Shown one piece after another: positions 42,679 to 51,262 of a stretch of 64,000 bases of DNA (within the stretch, counting starts at the first letter, position 1; each line of letters opens with the position of its first letter). Made by a program: the position numbers and the translations under genes. The stretch is from Streptomyces viridiviolaceus (GTDB taxonomy: Bacteria; Actinomycetota; Actinomycetes; Streptomycetales; Streptomycetaceae). The stretch lies in NCBI RefSeq assembly GCF_014650995.1, contig NZ_BMWA01000034.1, forward strand, positions 25,829-89,828. The letters run 5' to 3'. A model generated the notes under the pieces. That model had not been told where the DNA came from. It made no database searches and was given only the letters and a program-made list of their open reading frames with translations.

Positions 42679-43644
42679 TTACTGCTCCCGCTCAGCTGAC
42701 GCCAGTGCGGCGCACAACGCGCGCGCCGCTCCGGTGAGCGCCTGGTCGGCCTGCGGCAGCAGCCCGCCGAGGCCGAGGAAGCCATGGAACACACCCGGCC
42801 ACAGGCACAACTCCGTCGCGACGCCGGCCGATTCGAGGCGCCGCGCGTAGCGCAGTCCGTCGTCGCGCAGCGGATCGCACTCGGGCAGCAGCACGACCGC
42901 CGGTGGCAGGCCGGTCAGGTCGGCGGCCAGCCCGGGGGAGGCGTACGGGTCCGAGCCGTCCCCGTCCGCGCCCAGATACTGCTCCCAGTACCAGCGCATG
43001 TGTGCCGTCGTATGGAAGAAGCCCGTGCCGTACGTCGCGTACGAGCGGGTCTCCATACGGTGGTCGAGGACCGGGTAGGCGAGCAGCTGCGCCGCGATGA
43101 CCGGGCCGCCGCGGTCCCGTGCCATCAGGGTCACGGCCGCCGCGAGGTTCCCCCCGCTGCTGTCACCCGCGACGGCCAGCCGGGTGGGGTCGCAGCCCAG
43201 CGCGGCCGCCTGTCCGGACACCCACGCGGTGACGGCGTAGGCGTCCTCGGCCGCCGAGGGGAAGCGGTGCTCCGGCGCGCGGCGGTAGTCCACCGAGACC
43301 ACCACCGCGCCGGCGCGGTAGGCCAGTTCCCGGCAGATGCCGTCATGGGTGTCGAGATCGCACAGCACCCAGCCGCCGCCGTGGAAGAAGACCACAGCGG
43401 GCAGCGGGGAAGCGGAGGCTGCGACCGGCTCGTAGATCCGAACCCGTACCTCGGGCGCGCCCGCCGGCCCGGGTACGTACCGGTCGGTGACGCGGGGGAG
43501 CGGCCGTGCGGGGCGCGACCGGGCGCCGGACCGTGCGGCCTGCCGGATCGCGGCCGGCTCGATCGGACCGAGGGCGGGATCGGGGAATCCCGCCGACATG
43601 GCGTCGGCGAGTCTCCGGGCACCTGGGGTGAGGGGGTCGCTCAC
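42679..43644 (-). CDS. HSL-family alpha/beta hydrolase (esterase)
   Basis: A 321-residue esterase, GTG 43644 overlapping the SDR stop. FFHGGGWVLCDLDTHDGICRELAYRAGAVVVSVDYRRAPEHRFPSA is the hormone-sensitive-lipase-type HGGGW oxyanion region. GDSSGGNLAAAV carries the nucleophilic Ser. LLPECDPLRDDG supplies the Asp and GVFHGFLGL the His. Family IV esterases hydrolyse short esters. Its operon with an LLM oxidoreductase and an SDR suggests removal of an ester group or hydrolysis of a Baeyer-Villiger-type lactone from a steroid. The substrate is inference. Confidence 0.83.
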   Translation of the reverse strand: MSDPLTPGARRLADAMSAGFPDPALGPIEPAAIRQAARSGARSRPARPLPRVTDRYVPGPAGAPEVRVRIYEPVAASASPLPAVVFFHGGGWVLCDLDTHDGICRELAYRAGAVVVSVDYRRAPEHRFPSAAEDAYAVTAWVSGQAAALGCDPTRLAVAGDSSGGNLAAAVTLMARDRGGPVIAAQLLAYPVLDHRMETRSYATYGTGFFHTTAHMRWYWEQYLGADGDGSDPYASPGLAADLTGLPPAVVLLPECDPLRDDGLRYARRLESAGVATELCLWPGVFHGFLGLGGLLPQADQALTGAARALCAALASAEREQ

Positions 43645-44387
43645 TGGGCCGTCAGCCCGCCGTCGACGGCGAACTCGGCTCCGGTGACGTACGCGGAGGC
43701 GTCCGAGACCAGGTACAGCACCATCTCCGCGACCTCCTCCGGACGGCCCATCCGGCGCAGCGGCACGTTCGGCCACTCGCGCTCTCCCGCGTCCGCGCCG
43801 AGGGCCCCGGCCACCATCGGGGTGTCGACCATGCCCGGGTGGACGGAGTTGACCCGGATGCGGTGCCGGGCCAGGTCCAGGGCGGCCGACTTGGTCAGCC
43901 CGCGCAGACCGAACTTCGTCGCCCCGTAGGAGGCGTGGCCCACGATGCCGACCAGCCCGGCGGTGGAGGAGATGTTGACGATCGACCCGCCGTCACCCGT
44001 CGCGCGCAGGGCCGGGACGACGGCCTGGATGCCGAGGAACGGACCGACGAGATTCACCTGGAGGAGCCGCTGGAGGTTCTCCTCGGTGTCCTCCTCGACG
44101 GGGGCGGTACGCCACAGCGCCGCGTTGTTGACGAGGGCGTCGATCCGGCCGAAGGCGTCGAGCCCCGCGCTGACGACCTGCCGCCAGCCGACCGGGTCGG
44201 TCACGTCGTGGACGACGAACAGCCCTTGGTCGCCGAGGCCCTTGGCGATCTCCCGGCCCTCGTCCTTGCGTACGTCCGTGAGCACGACACGCGCCCCGTG
44301 CTCCGCGAACAGCCGTGCTTCCGCGGCCCCCTGGCCGCGCCCTGCTCCCGTGATGACGACGACCTTGCCGTCCAGGCGCTGTGCCAT
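43641..44387 (-). CDS. SDR oxidoreductase, hydroxysteroid dehydrogenase-like
   Basis: A 248-residue classical SDR (MAQRLDGKVVVITGAGRGQGAAEARLFAEHGARVVLTDVRKDEG). It has NNAALWRTAP, ISSTAGLVGIVGHASYGATKFGLRGLTKSAALDLA with catalytic Ser/Tyr/Lys, and VTGAEFAVDGGLTAQ. The GRGQG loop and LTDV (Asp after beta2) point to NAD as cofactor. It resembles 3(20)alpha/beta-hydroxysteroid dehydrogenases and other secondary-alcohol dehydrogenases. Its start overlaps the LLM stop and its stop overlaps the esterase start, so the three genes are translationally coupled. Confidence 0.82.
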   Translation of the reverse strand: MAQRLDGKVVVITGAGRGQGAAEARLFAEHGARVVLTDVRKDEGREIAKGLGDQGLFVVHDVTDPVGWRQVVSAGLDAFGRIDALVNNAALWRTAPVEEDTEENLQRLLQVNLVGPFLGIQAVVPALRATGDGGSIVNISSTAGLVGIVGHASYGATKFGLRGLTKSAALDLARHRIRVNSVHPGMVDTPMVAGALGADAGEREWPNVPLRRMGRPEEVAEMVLYLVSDASAYVTGAEFAVDGGLTAQ

Positions 44388-45517
44388 CACTCGGCCTCCC
44401 CCGCCAGGGTGCGGAAGTGGGGGATCACCTTCTCGCCCCACTGGCGGATGGTCTCCATGCAGGCTTCCTGCGGCACGGTGCCCATCTGGATCAGGCACAT
44501 GACCTCGTCGACACCGATCCGGCGCAGCTGTTCGACGTAGTCGATGGCGGTCTCGGCGGTTCCGTAGGCGTGCTCGGCGTTGAACTGTCCGGTGTCGCTC
44601 GGCCGGACGGGGATCTTCGCCTCGTGCAGCTTGGCCACCAGCATCTCGCGGTCCCGCTCCATGGCGGCCACGTGGTCCTCGTTCTCGTCGTAACCGGTGG
44701 GCGCGGGCCCGTTGCCGTACCAGTGGGCGATGGACTCGGCGAAGAACCGCTGCCCGCGGGTACCGATCCGGTACGCCGCCTCGGCGTCGTCCAGCACGAT
44801 CGTCGGGCACAGCGCGGAGAAGTGGTCGTTGACCTCGCTGGAGACGAAGCGGTCGCCGCTGCGGTCGGCGATGGCCTCGTCGTAGACCCTGCGCATCCGG
44901 CGTACGTCGTCGGCGCCGGCGAAGCCCAGCACCAGGGCGCCGATGCCCAGTTCGGCGGCGAGCTTCAGGGTGTCGTGCTTGCTGCAGGCCATGAACAGCG
45001 GTGGGTGCGGGTCCTGTACCGGACGGGGCAGGATCGCGCCCGGGCCGATGTCGATCGACCCGTGCCACTCGAACTGCTCCTTGCGCCATGCGTTGCTGAA
45101 GATCTGCAGCGCCTCTTCCATCTGCGGGTAGGTGTCCTCCGGCCGGACGCCGTACATGGACATCTCCTGCTTCGTGGCGCCGCGCCCCGCACCGATGTCG
45201 ACGCGGCCGCCCGACAGCACGTCCAGCATGGCGGCGCGCTCGGCCACCCGCACCGGGTGCTGGTAGCCGAACGGCATGGTGACCACGCCGTGGCCGATGC
45301 GGATGCGGGAGGTCCGGGCGGCGACCCAGGTGAGGAAGACCTCGGAGGCGCTCATGTGCGCGTACTGGGTCAGCGAGTGGTGCTCGACCGCCCAGATGCG
45401 GTCGAACCCCATCTCCTCGGCGTAGACGGCCTGTTCGACACAGTCACGGATGACCTGCCGCTCGCGCTCGGGCGTCGGGTCGGTCAGCTGTGCCTCGAAG
45501 ATCATGGAGAACTTCAC
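44387..45517 (-). CDS. LLM-class flavin-dependent oxidoreductase
   Basis: A 376-residue bacterial luciferase-like enzyme, GTG 45517 six nt after AGGAGG. MGFDRIWAVEHHSLTQYAHMSASEVFLTWVAARTSRIRIGHGVVTMPFGYQHPVRVAERAAMLDVLSGGRVDIGAGRGATKQEM is the usual FMN-enzyme core. It needs reduced flavin from a reductase; the flavin reductase at 8365 carries the same unusual operator and is a candidate partner. It leads the LLM-SDR-esterase operon, a set that would suit oxygenation, alcohol oxidation and ester/lactone hydrolysis of one substrate. That sequence of steps is inference. Confidence 0.83.
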   Translation of the reverse strand: MKFSMIFEAQLTDPTPERERQVIRDCVEQAVYAEEMGFDRIWAVEHHSLTQYAHMSASEVFLTWVAARTSRIRIGHGVVTMPFGYQHPVRVAERAAMLDVLSGGRVDIGAGRGATKQEMSMYGVRPEDTYPQMEEALQIFSNAWRKEQFEWHGSIDIGPGAILPRPVQDPHPPLFMACSKHDTLKLAAELGIGALVLGFAGADDVRRMRRVYDEAIADRSGDRFVSSEVNDHFSALCPTIVLDDAEAAYRIGTRGQRFFAESIAHWYGNGPAPTGYDENEDHVAAMERDREMLVAKLHEAKIPVRPSDTGQFNAEHAYGTAETAIDYVEQLRRIGVDEVMCLIQMGTVPQEACMETIRQWGEKVIPHFRTLAGEAE

Positions 45518-45533
45518 GGGATGCCTCCTAGGT

Positions 45534-45563
45534 ATTTCTGATCGAAATATTCCTATCAGGCAT
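45534..45563 (-). promoter_or_regulatory. Tandem 15-bp dyads, candidate repressor operator of the LLM operon
   Basis: ATTTCTGATCGAAAT (45534-45548) abuts ATTCCTATCAGGCAT (45549-45563). They match the repeats at 8955-8984 in length, abutting layout and position directly before the Shine-Dalgarno. Confidence 0.65.
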
Positions 45564-45594
45564 GCCCTGGTGTGGGAAGGGTCGGACGACTTGC

Positions 45595-45609
45595 TCCCGC
45601 TCAGCGGGA
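45595..45609. promoter_or_regulatory. Shared 15-bp dyad (site 5)
   Basis: TCCCGCTCAGCGGGA is the best-formed copy of the dyad. It is 32 nt from the tandem repeats and 78 nt from the LLM start. Unlike the other four sites there is no good hexamer 33 nt away in either direction, so the regulated promoter is uncertain. Confidence 0.6.
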
Positions 45610-45777
45610 AGACGTCACCGTCAGCCACCCGGTGGGCGCGGTGGGGGCAGTTCCCCGGCGGCACCTGACCGGACGCGCGCCGGGTTGCCCGCGCGGAGTA
45701 CAGGGGTGAACCTGCTGGCAGACACCGTCCCGCTCGGCGCACCGAGAATCACCGGACACCCAGGCCAGGAGGACCAC

Positions 45778-45825
45778 ATGGCGGTACCAGCAGCCTTCGG
45801 GCCGGACGGGTGGATGCCCGAATGA
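45778..45825 (+). CDS. 15-residue leader peptide coupled to the flavodoxin gene
   Basis: ATG 45778 has an excellent ribosome site (GGAGG, 5 nt upstream). It encodes MAVPAAFGPDGWMPE, and its stop overlaps the next ATG (ATGA at 45822-45825). The downstream gene has no ribosome site of its own. This looks like a translated leader that couples or attenuates expression of the downstream gene. The alternative is that it is a relic of the gene's N-terminus. Confidence 0.55.
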   Translation: MAVPAAFGPDGWMPE

Positions 45826-46547
45826 GCGGCCCCGCGACGCCGGATCCGCGGTTCGAGGGACTCCGCGCGATGTTCGTCAACGCGACGCTGAAGCGGTCAC
45901 CGGAGGTCAGTAACACGGAAGGACTCATCGACCTCAGCGCAGGCATCATGCGCGGGCACGGTGTCGAGGTGGACGTGGTCCGTGCGGTCGACCACGACAT
46001 CGCGACCGGTGTGTGGCCCGACATGACCGAACACGGCTGGGCGAGCGACGAGTGGCCGAAGCTGTTCGAACGGGTCCTGGCCGCGCACATCCTGGTGCTG
46101 TGCGGCCCCATCTGGCTGGGGGACAACAGCTCGGTGATGAAACGGGTCATCGAACGGCTCTACGGCTGCTCCAGTCTGCTCAACGAGGCAGGGCAGTACG
46201 CCTACTACGGACGCGTCGGGGGCTGCCTGATCACCGGCAACGAGGACGGCATCAAGCACTGCGCCATGAACGTCCTGTACAGCCTGCAGCACCTCGGCTA
46301 CACCATTCCCCCCCAGGCCGACGCAGGGTGGATCGGCGAAGCCGGGCCCGGCCCCTCCTACCTCGACCCCGGCTCCGGGGGCCCGGACAACGACTTCACC
46401 AACCGCAACACCACGTTCATGACCTACAACCTCCTGCACGTGGCCGCCATGCTGCGGCGCGCGGGAGGAATCCCTGCATACGGCAACCAACGCACCGAGT
46501 GGGACGCCGGTTGCCGCCCCGACTTCCCCAACCCCGAACACCGGTGA
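45822..46547 (+). CDS. Flavodoxin-like NAD(P)H-dependent FMN oxidoreductase
   Basis: A 241-residue flavodoxin-fold protein, ATG 45822 or in-frame GTG 45810. GLRAMFVNATLKRSPEVSNTEGLIDLSAGIMRGHGVEVDVVRAVDH is the first betaalphabeta with the phosphate-binding TLKRSPEVSNT. LVLCGPIWLGDNSSVMKRVIERLYG and YYGRVGGCLITGNEDG are FMN contacts. It probably reduces quinones or flavins. It is upstream of a DUF5996 gene with a 3-nt gap. It is divergent from the LLM operon, so it may respond to dyad site 5. Confidence 0.82.
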   Translation: MSGPATPDPRFEGLRAMFVNATLKRSPEVSNTEGLIDLSAGIMRGHGVEVDVVRAVDHDIATGVWPDMTEHGWASDEWPKLFERVLAAHILVLCGPIWLGDNSSVMKRVIERLYGCSSLLNEAGQYAYYGRVGGCLITGNEDGIKHCAMNVLYSLQHLGYTIPPQADAGWIGEAGPGPSYLDPGSGGPDNDFTNRNTTFMTYNLLHVAAMLRRAGGIPAYGNQRTEWDAGCRPDFPNPEHR

Positions 46548-46550
46548 CAC

Positions 46551-47483
46551 ATGGCACTCACCACTGAAGCATGGCCGCGACTGAGGGTCGCCGACTGGGC
46601 CGACACACGGGAAACGTTGCACATGTGGACCCAGATCGTCGGCAAGGTGCGGCTCGCCCACGCTCCCATGGTCAACCACTGGTGGCAGGTCACCCTCTAC
46701 GTCAGCCCTCGCGGTCTGACCACCTCCGCCATCCCCTGCGGGACCAGGGCGTTCGACATCGAATTCGACTTCATCGACCACCGGTTGGGCATCCGCAGCA
46801 GTGACGGCGCCACCCGCCACGTGAAGCTGGAGCCCAAGTCGGTGGCACGGTTCCACGACGAGACGATGCGCGCACTGGGCGAGCTCGGCATCGAGGCGCC
46901 GATCAAGCCCCGCCCCAACGAGGTCGAGCCCGCGATCCCGTTCGCGGAGGACGACCAGCACGCCTCCTACGATCCCGACGCGGTGCACCTGTTCTGGCGC
47001 CAGCTCCTGCAGGCCAACCGTGTCATGGGTGACTTCCGCTCCCGCTTCGTCGGCAAAGTCAGCCCCGTCCACTTCTTCTGGGGCGCCATGGACCTCGCCT
47101 GCACCCGCTTCTCCGGCCGGCCCGCCCCGCCCCACCCCGGCGGCGCGCCCAACTGCGGCGACTGGGTCATGGTCGAGGGCTACTCCCAGGAACTGAGCAG
47201 CTGCGGCTTCTGGCCCGGAGGCGGCGACGAGGGAGCCTTCTACGCGTACGCCTACCCCGAGCCCGACGGCTTCGCGGCACACGACATCAGCCCGGCCGAC
47301 GCCTACTACAGCCGTGAGAACGGCCAGTACCTCCTGCCGTACGAGGCGGTACGCGCCGCCGACGACCCCGACGGCGTGTTGATGGGATTCCTCCAGTGCA
47401 CCTACGAGGCGGCAGCCGTGCACGGTGACTGGGACCGGGCCGCGCTCGAGGACGACCCCGGACGCTGGGACCACCACCGATGA
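46551..47483 (+). CDS. DUF5996 family protein
   Basis: A 310-residue cytoplasmic protein. EAWPRLRVADWADTRETLHMWTQIVGKVRLAHAPMVNHWWQVTLYVSPRGLTTSAIPCGTRAFDIEFDFIDHRL is the family's N-terminal signature, and FFWGAMDLACTRFSGRPAPPHPGG the middle one. The function of DUF5996 is unknown. It starts 3 nt after the flavodoxin stop, so the two are one operon. Confidence 0.85.
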   Translation: MALTTEAWPRLRVADWADTRETLHMWTQIVGKVRLAHAPMVNHWWQVTLYVSPRGLTTSAIPCGTRAFDIEFDFIDHRLGIRSSDGATRHVKLEPKSVARFHDETMRALGELGIEAPIKPRPNEVEPAIPFAEDDQHASYDPDAVHLFWRQLLQANRVMGDFRSRFVGKVSPVHFFWGAMDLACTRFSGRPAPPHPGGAPNCGDWVMVEGYSQELSSCGFWPGGGDEGAFYAYAYPEPDGFAAHDISPADAYYSRENGQYLLPYEAVRAADDPDGVLMGFLQCTYEAAAVHGDWDRAALEDDPGRWDHHR

Positions 47484-47588
47484 ACGACGCCCCGCGCCAC
47501 GGAACGCACACCAGGGTCAGGCACCCCTCCGACCGGGTGGGCGGCCGGCTTCGCCTCGCCGAGGAACGCCGTCCCGGCCCACGCCGCT

Positions 47589-47615
47589 GACCGCCCCGGT
47601 GACCCCCGGGCGGTC
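47589..47615 (+). terminator. Candidate terminator after the flavodoxin-DUF5996 operon
   Basis: GACCGCCC (47589-47596) pairs with GGGCGGTC (47608-47615), an 8-bp perfect stem with an 11-nt loop, 106 nt after the stop. Confidence 0.55.
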
Positions 47616-47672
47616 GCCCGGCCTGGTGACGACCGGTCGCCGCCATGGGGCACGAATGCTAGGAATGGACTC

Positions 47673-50513
47673 ATGGCCGGGCTTTTCAGTCGATTCCGGG
47701 CTCCGGTCGTCCGTACGCTCTCCGGCAGGCGCCGGCGCGGGTCCTCGGACTCGGGAGGCGATCAGCGCACCAGGTCCGAGCACGAGCACGAGATCCAGCA
47801 CCAGCACCCGGGGAGACGTGTGCGCTCGATGCTGAGCGTGCGCAGCGTTGCCGGTCAGGTGTTCGTCCTGCAGTTCGTGGTCGTGGTGCTGCTGATCGCC
47901 GCGGCGGTGGTGACGCTGGTGCTGCAGGCTCAGCGGGACAGCACGACCGACGCCGGCCGCCGGGCGCTCGCCGTGGCCGAGGCCTTCGCGCACGCCCCTG
48001 GGACGGCGGAGGCGATGACCGGTGCCGACCCGGCCGCGGTGCTGCAGCCGCGTGCCGAAGCGATCCGGAAGGGAACCGGCGTCGACGCCGTCGTGGTGTT
48101 CAACCGGCAAGGGATCCGCTACACGCACCCCGACCCCGAGCTGATCGGCGAACGCGTCATCGGCCCGGTACAACCCGGTGCAACCTACACGCGGACCCTC
48201 AGGACGAGCCAGGGGCTCTCCGTGGTCTCGACGGTCCCCGTCATCGCGGCTGACGGGAAGGACGTCGGTCAGGTGGGCGTCGGGATCACGGTCGAGCAGG
48301 TGCACGACGTGGTGAACCGGCAGCTCTCGCTGCTGCTGGGCGCCGCCGTCGGGGCGCTGGCCCTGGCCACAGGCGGCTCTGCCCTGGTGGGCCGGCGCCT
48401 GCTGCGGCAGACCCGCGGCCTCGGGCCGGCGGAGATGACGCGCATGTACGAGCACCATGACGCGGTGCTGCACGTGGTGCGGGAAGGCGTGCTGGTCCTC
48501 GCGGGTGACGGGCGGCTGCTGCTGGTCAACGACGAGGCACGGCGGCTGCTGCGGCTGCCGGTGGACGCGGAGGAACGCCACGTCGGCGACCTCGGCCTGG
48601 ACGCGAGCCTGGCCGAGCTGCTGTCCTCGGGGCGGGTGGCCACCGATGAGGTGCACCTGGCCCGGGACCGGCTGCTGGCGGTCAACGTCCGGCACACGGA
48701 CCGCGAGGGCGGGCCCGGGGGCAGCGTGGTGACGCTGCGGGACACCACCGAGTTGCGGGCGCTGGCCGGCCGGGCGGAGGGGGCGCGCACCCGGCTGCGG
48801 CTGCTGTACCAGGCCGGAATGCGGATCGGCACCACCCTCGATCTGATGCGCACCGCGCAGGAGCTGGCCGAGGTGGCCGTCCCACGATTCGCCGACGCCG
48901 TCACCGTCGACCTGCTGGACCCCGTTCTGCGCGGCGAGGAGCCGGCCGGGGCGAGCACGCGGATGCGCCGTGTCGCCGGTCGCGGGACCAAGGGCGACAT
49001 GCCGCTCCACCCGGTGGGGGAGTTGCCCACGTCCGTGCCCATGACGCTGCAGGGCTCGGCCATGGACACCGGCCGCGGTGTGCTCGTCGCGGATCTGGCA
49101 GCCGAGCAGCGCCGGTGGACCCACGGCCCCGAACGCGCGGCGAGGATCCTGGACCACGGCGCCCATTCGCTGATCACGGTGCCGCTGCGGGCCCGGGGCG
49201 TGGTGCTCGGCATCGCGAACTTCTGGCGGGCGGAGACCCCCGAGCCCTTCACGGACGAAGATCTGTCGTTCGCCGAGGAGCTGGCGGCCCGGGCGGCGGT
49301 GTGCATCGACAACGCACGCCGGTTCACCCGCGAGCACGCCACGGCCGTCACCCTGCAGCGCAGCCTGCTGCCCCGCGGCCTGCCGGAGCAGTCCGCGGTG
49401 GACGCCGCCTACCGCTACCTGCCCGCCGAGGCGGGCGGAGTGGGCGGCGACTGGTTCGACGTCATCCCGCTGCCCGGCACCCGCGTGGCCATGGTCGTGG
49501 GCGATGTGGTCGGCCACGGTCTGCACGCGGCGGCCACCATGGGCCGCCTGCGCACCGCCGTGCACAATCTGTCCTCGCTCGACCTGGCGCCGGACGAGCT
49601 GCTGAGCCGCCTCGACGAGCTGGTCACCCACATCGACGCCGACGAAGCGGGCGAGGAGGGCGGCCAGGGCGTCACCGGCGCCACCTGCCTGTATGCCATC
49701 TACGATCCCGCCTCCGGCCGAGCAGTCCTCGCGCGGGCCGGTCACCTCGGGCCCGCGCTGGTCCGCCCCGACGGCACCGTGGACTTCCCGGACGTGCCCG
49801 CCTCCCCGCCCCTGGGCCTGGGCGGCGCGGAGCCCTTCGAGACCGCCGAGCTGCGGCTGGCCGAGGGAAGCCTGCTGGTCCTGCACACCGACGGGCTCAT
49901 CGAGGACCGGGGCCGCGACATCGACCTCGGCCTCGGTCTCCTCCGGGACACGCTGGCCGGCCACCCGGACCGCAGCCCGGATCAGACCTGCCGGGCCGTC
50001 TTCGACGCCCTGGTGCCCGCCCGGCCCAGGGACGACATCGCCCTGCTCGTGGCCCGCACCCGCCTGCTGGACCCGGCTCGGATCGCCCACTGGGAGGTGC
50101 CCTCGGACCCGGCGGCGGTGGCACCGGTGCGCGCCGCGTGCGGACGGCGACTCCATGCCTGGGGGCTGGAGGGGATCGCCTTCACGACCGAGCTGATCCT
50201 GAGCGAATTGATCACCAACGCCATCCGCTACGGTGCCCCGCCCATCACCGTCCGTCTGCTGTACGACCGGGCCCTGATCTGCGAGGTCGCCGACGGCTCC
50301 AGTACCTCACCCCACCTGCGGCGGGCGGCCACGACGGACGAGGGCGGCCGGGGCCTGTTCCTCATCGCCCGGTCCGCACAGCGTTGGGGCACTCGCTACA
50401 CCGCCCGCGGCAAGGTCATCTGGACGGAACAGGCACTCCACGAGAGGGCGGCGGATACCGGCGGGGACCTGGGTGAGGCCCTGCTCGAGCAATGGAGCGA
50501 CGAAGCCATGTGA
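47673..50513 (+). CDS. Membrane-bound sensor PP2C/SpoIIE phosphatase with PAS, GAF and ATPase domains
   Basis: A 946-residue multidomain regulator. TM helix at about 60-85; extracytoplasmic Cache-like sensor about 86-215 (FNRQGIRYTHPDPELIGER); second TM at about 216-240; PAS about 262-370; GAF about 385-548; SpoIIE/PP2C domain about 549-790 with GGDWFDV (metal-binding Asp) and GDVVGHGLHAA; HATPase anti-sigma kinase-like domain about 805-930 with SELITNAIRYG and GGRGLFL. It would sense an external small molecule and dephosphorylate an anti-sigma antagonist, releasing or trapping a sigma factor. The sensed ligand and partner are not visible. It lies about 770 nt upstream of a smaller SpoIIE gene. 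Confidence 0.9.
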   Translation: MAGLFSRFRAPVVRTLSGRRRRGSSDSGGDQRTRSEHEHEIQHQHPGRRVRSMLSVRSVAGQVFVLQFVVVVLLIAAAVVTLVLQAQRDSTTDAGRRALAVAEAFAHAPGTAEAMTGADPAAVLQPRAEAIRKGTGVDAVVVFNRQGIRYTHPDPELIGERVIGPVQPGATYTRTLRTSQGLSVVSTVPVIAADGKDVGQVGVGITVEQVHDVVNRQLSLLLGAAVGALALATGGSALVGRRLLRQTRGLGPAEMTRMYEHHDAVLHVVREGVLVLAGDGRLLLVNDEARRLLRLPVDAEERHVGDLGLDASLAELLSSGRVATDEVHLARDRLLAVNVRHTDREGGPGGSVVTLRDTTELRALAGRAEGARTRLRLLYQAGMRIGTTLDLMRTAQELAEVAVPRFADAVTVDLLDPVLRGEEPAGASTRMRRVAGRGTKGDMPLHPVGELPTSVPMTLQGSAMDTGRGVLVADLAAEQRRWTHGPERAARILDHGAHSLITVPLRARGVVLGIANFWRAETPEPFTDEDLSFAEELAARAAVCIDNARRFTREHATAVTLQRSLLPRGLPEQSAVDAAYRYLPAEAGGVGGDWFDVIPLPGTRVAMVVGDVVGHGLHAAATMGRLRTAVHNLSSLDLAPDELLSRLDELVTHIDADEAGEEGGQGVTGATCLYAIYDPASGRAVLARAGHLGPALVRPDGTVDFPDVPASPPLGLGGAEPFETAELRLAEGSLLVLHTDGLIEDRGRDIDLGLGLLRDTLAGHPDRSPDQTCRAVFDALVPARPRDDIALLVARTRLLDPARIAHWEVPSDPAAVAPVRAACGRRLHAWGLEGIAFTTELILSELITNAIRYGAPPITVRLLYDRALICEVADGSSTSPHLRRAATTDEGGRGLFLIARSAQRWGTRYTARGKVIWTEQALHERAADTGGDLGEALLEQWSDEAM

Positions 50514-50758
50514 CGGCTCTGCCCTGCCCCTGCGCGGCAGCGAGCCGGAGCAGATCCGACACGCCGGGGTGGGCGAGCGGCCGCGCCCGTCCTGACGGCA
50601 TGACAGCCGACACGGGTCACCGGTCGGCCGCACGCCCGGGAAGGGCCAGTGGTCGGACGGCATGGGACGCAGTGCGCCGTCCTCGCACCTGCCGTTCCGG
50701 TGCCCTGTCCCGCTTACGCTGATAACAGTGCCGCCCTCGCACGCCTGGGAGGTGTGCC

Positions 50759-51130
50759 GTGACCCGTGCCCACCGCTTCCACCTGGATGTGGCCGGTCAC
50801 TCAGTGACCGTGCAGACACGCCATGCGACGCGCGAGACCGAGCTGCTCGTGGACGGCAAGACGGTCGGCTACCAGCGCACACCGGCGGGACACCGCAGGC
50901 ACACGGTCGCGCTCGCCGCCGAGCTGCCCGGTGACCCGCCCCAGCCGTTCGACGTGACTCTCCGCATCGGCGATGCCGCCGGCCACACCGCCACGTGCGT
51001 GCTGGAGATCGCCGGACGCCGGTATCCGATGCCGGACTCCCCTCTGGGCGGAGCGGACCGCACCCGGCTCCGCGGGCCCGCGCGTCCGCTCCGCCGGATG
51101 CGCAGACTGCTGCGCCGAAGCCTTCGGTGA
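50759..51130 (+). CDS. Small hypothetical protein
   Basis: A 123-residue protein, GTG 50759 five nt after GGGAGG. FHLDVAGHSVTVQTRHATRETELLVDGKTVGYQR and FDVTLRIGDAAGHTATCVLEIAGRRYPMPDS look like an all-beta sandwich, followed by a strongly basic tail RLRGPARPLRRMRRLLRRSLR that could bind nucleic acid or membrane. I do not recognise the family. It stands between two SpoIIE-type phosphatase genes on the same strand. Confidence 0.65.
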   Translation: MTRAHRFHLDVAGHSVTVQTRHATRETELLVDGKTVGYQRTPAGHRRHTVALAAELPGDPPQPFDVTLRIGDAAGHTATCVLEIAGRRYPMPDSPLGGADRTRLRGPARPLRRMRRLLRRSLR

Positions 51131-51262
51131 CGCATCCGCCGCCGACCGGAGCAGTCCGGCAGCGCCGGGGCCCTGCCCGTCGGCCGTGCCGTGCCTCGGT
51201 GCGGGTACAGACCTGCTTGTTCGGCCCTGTGAAACGTTTGTGTTACCCATGCCCGTTGCCGC

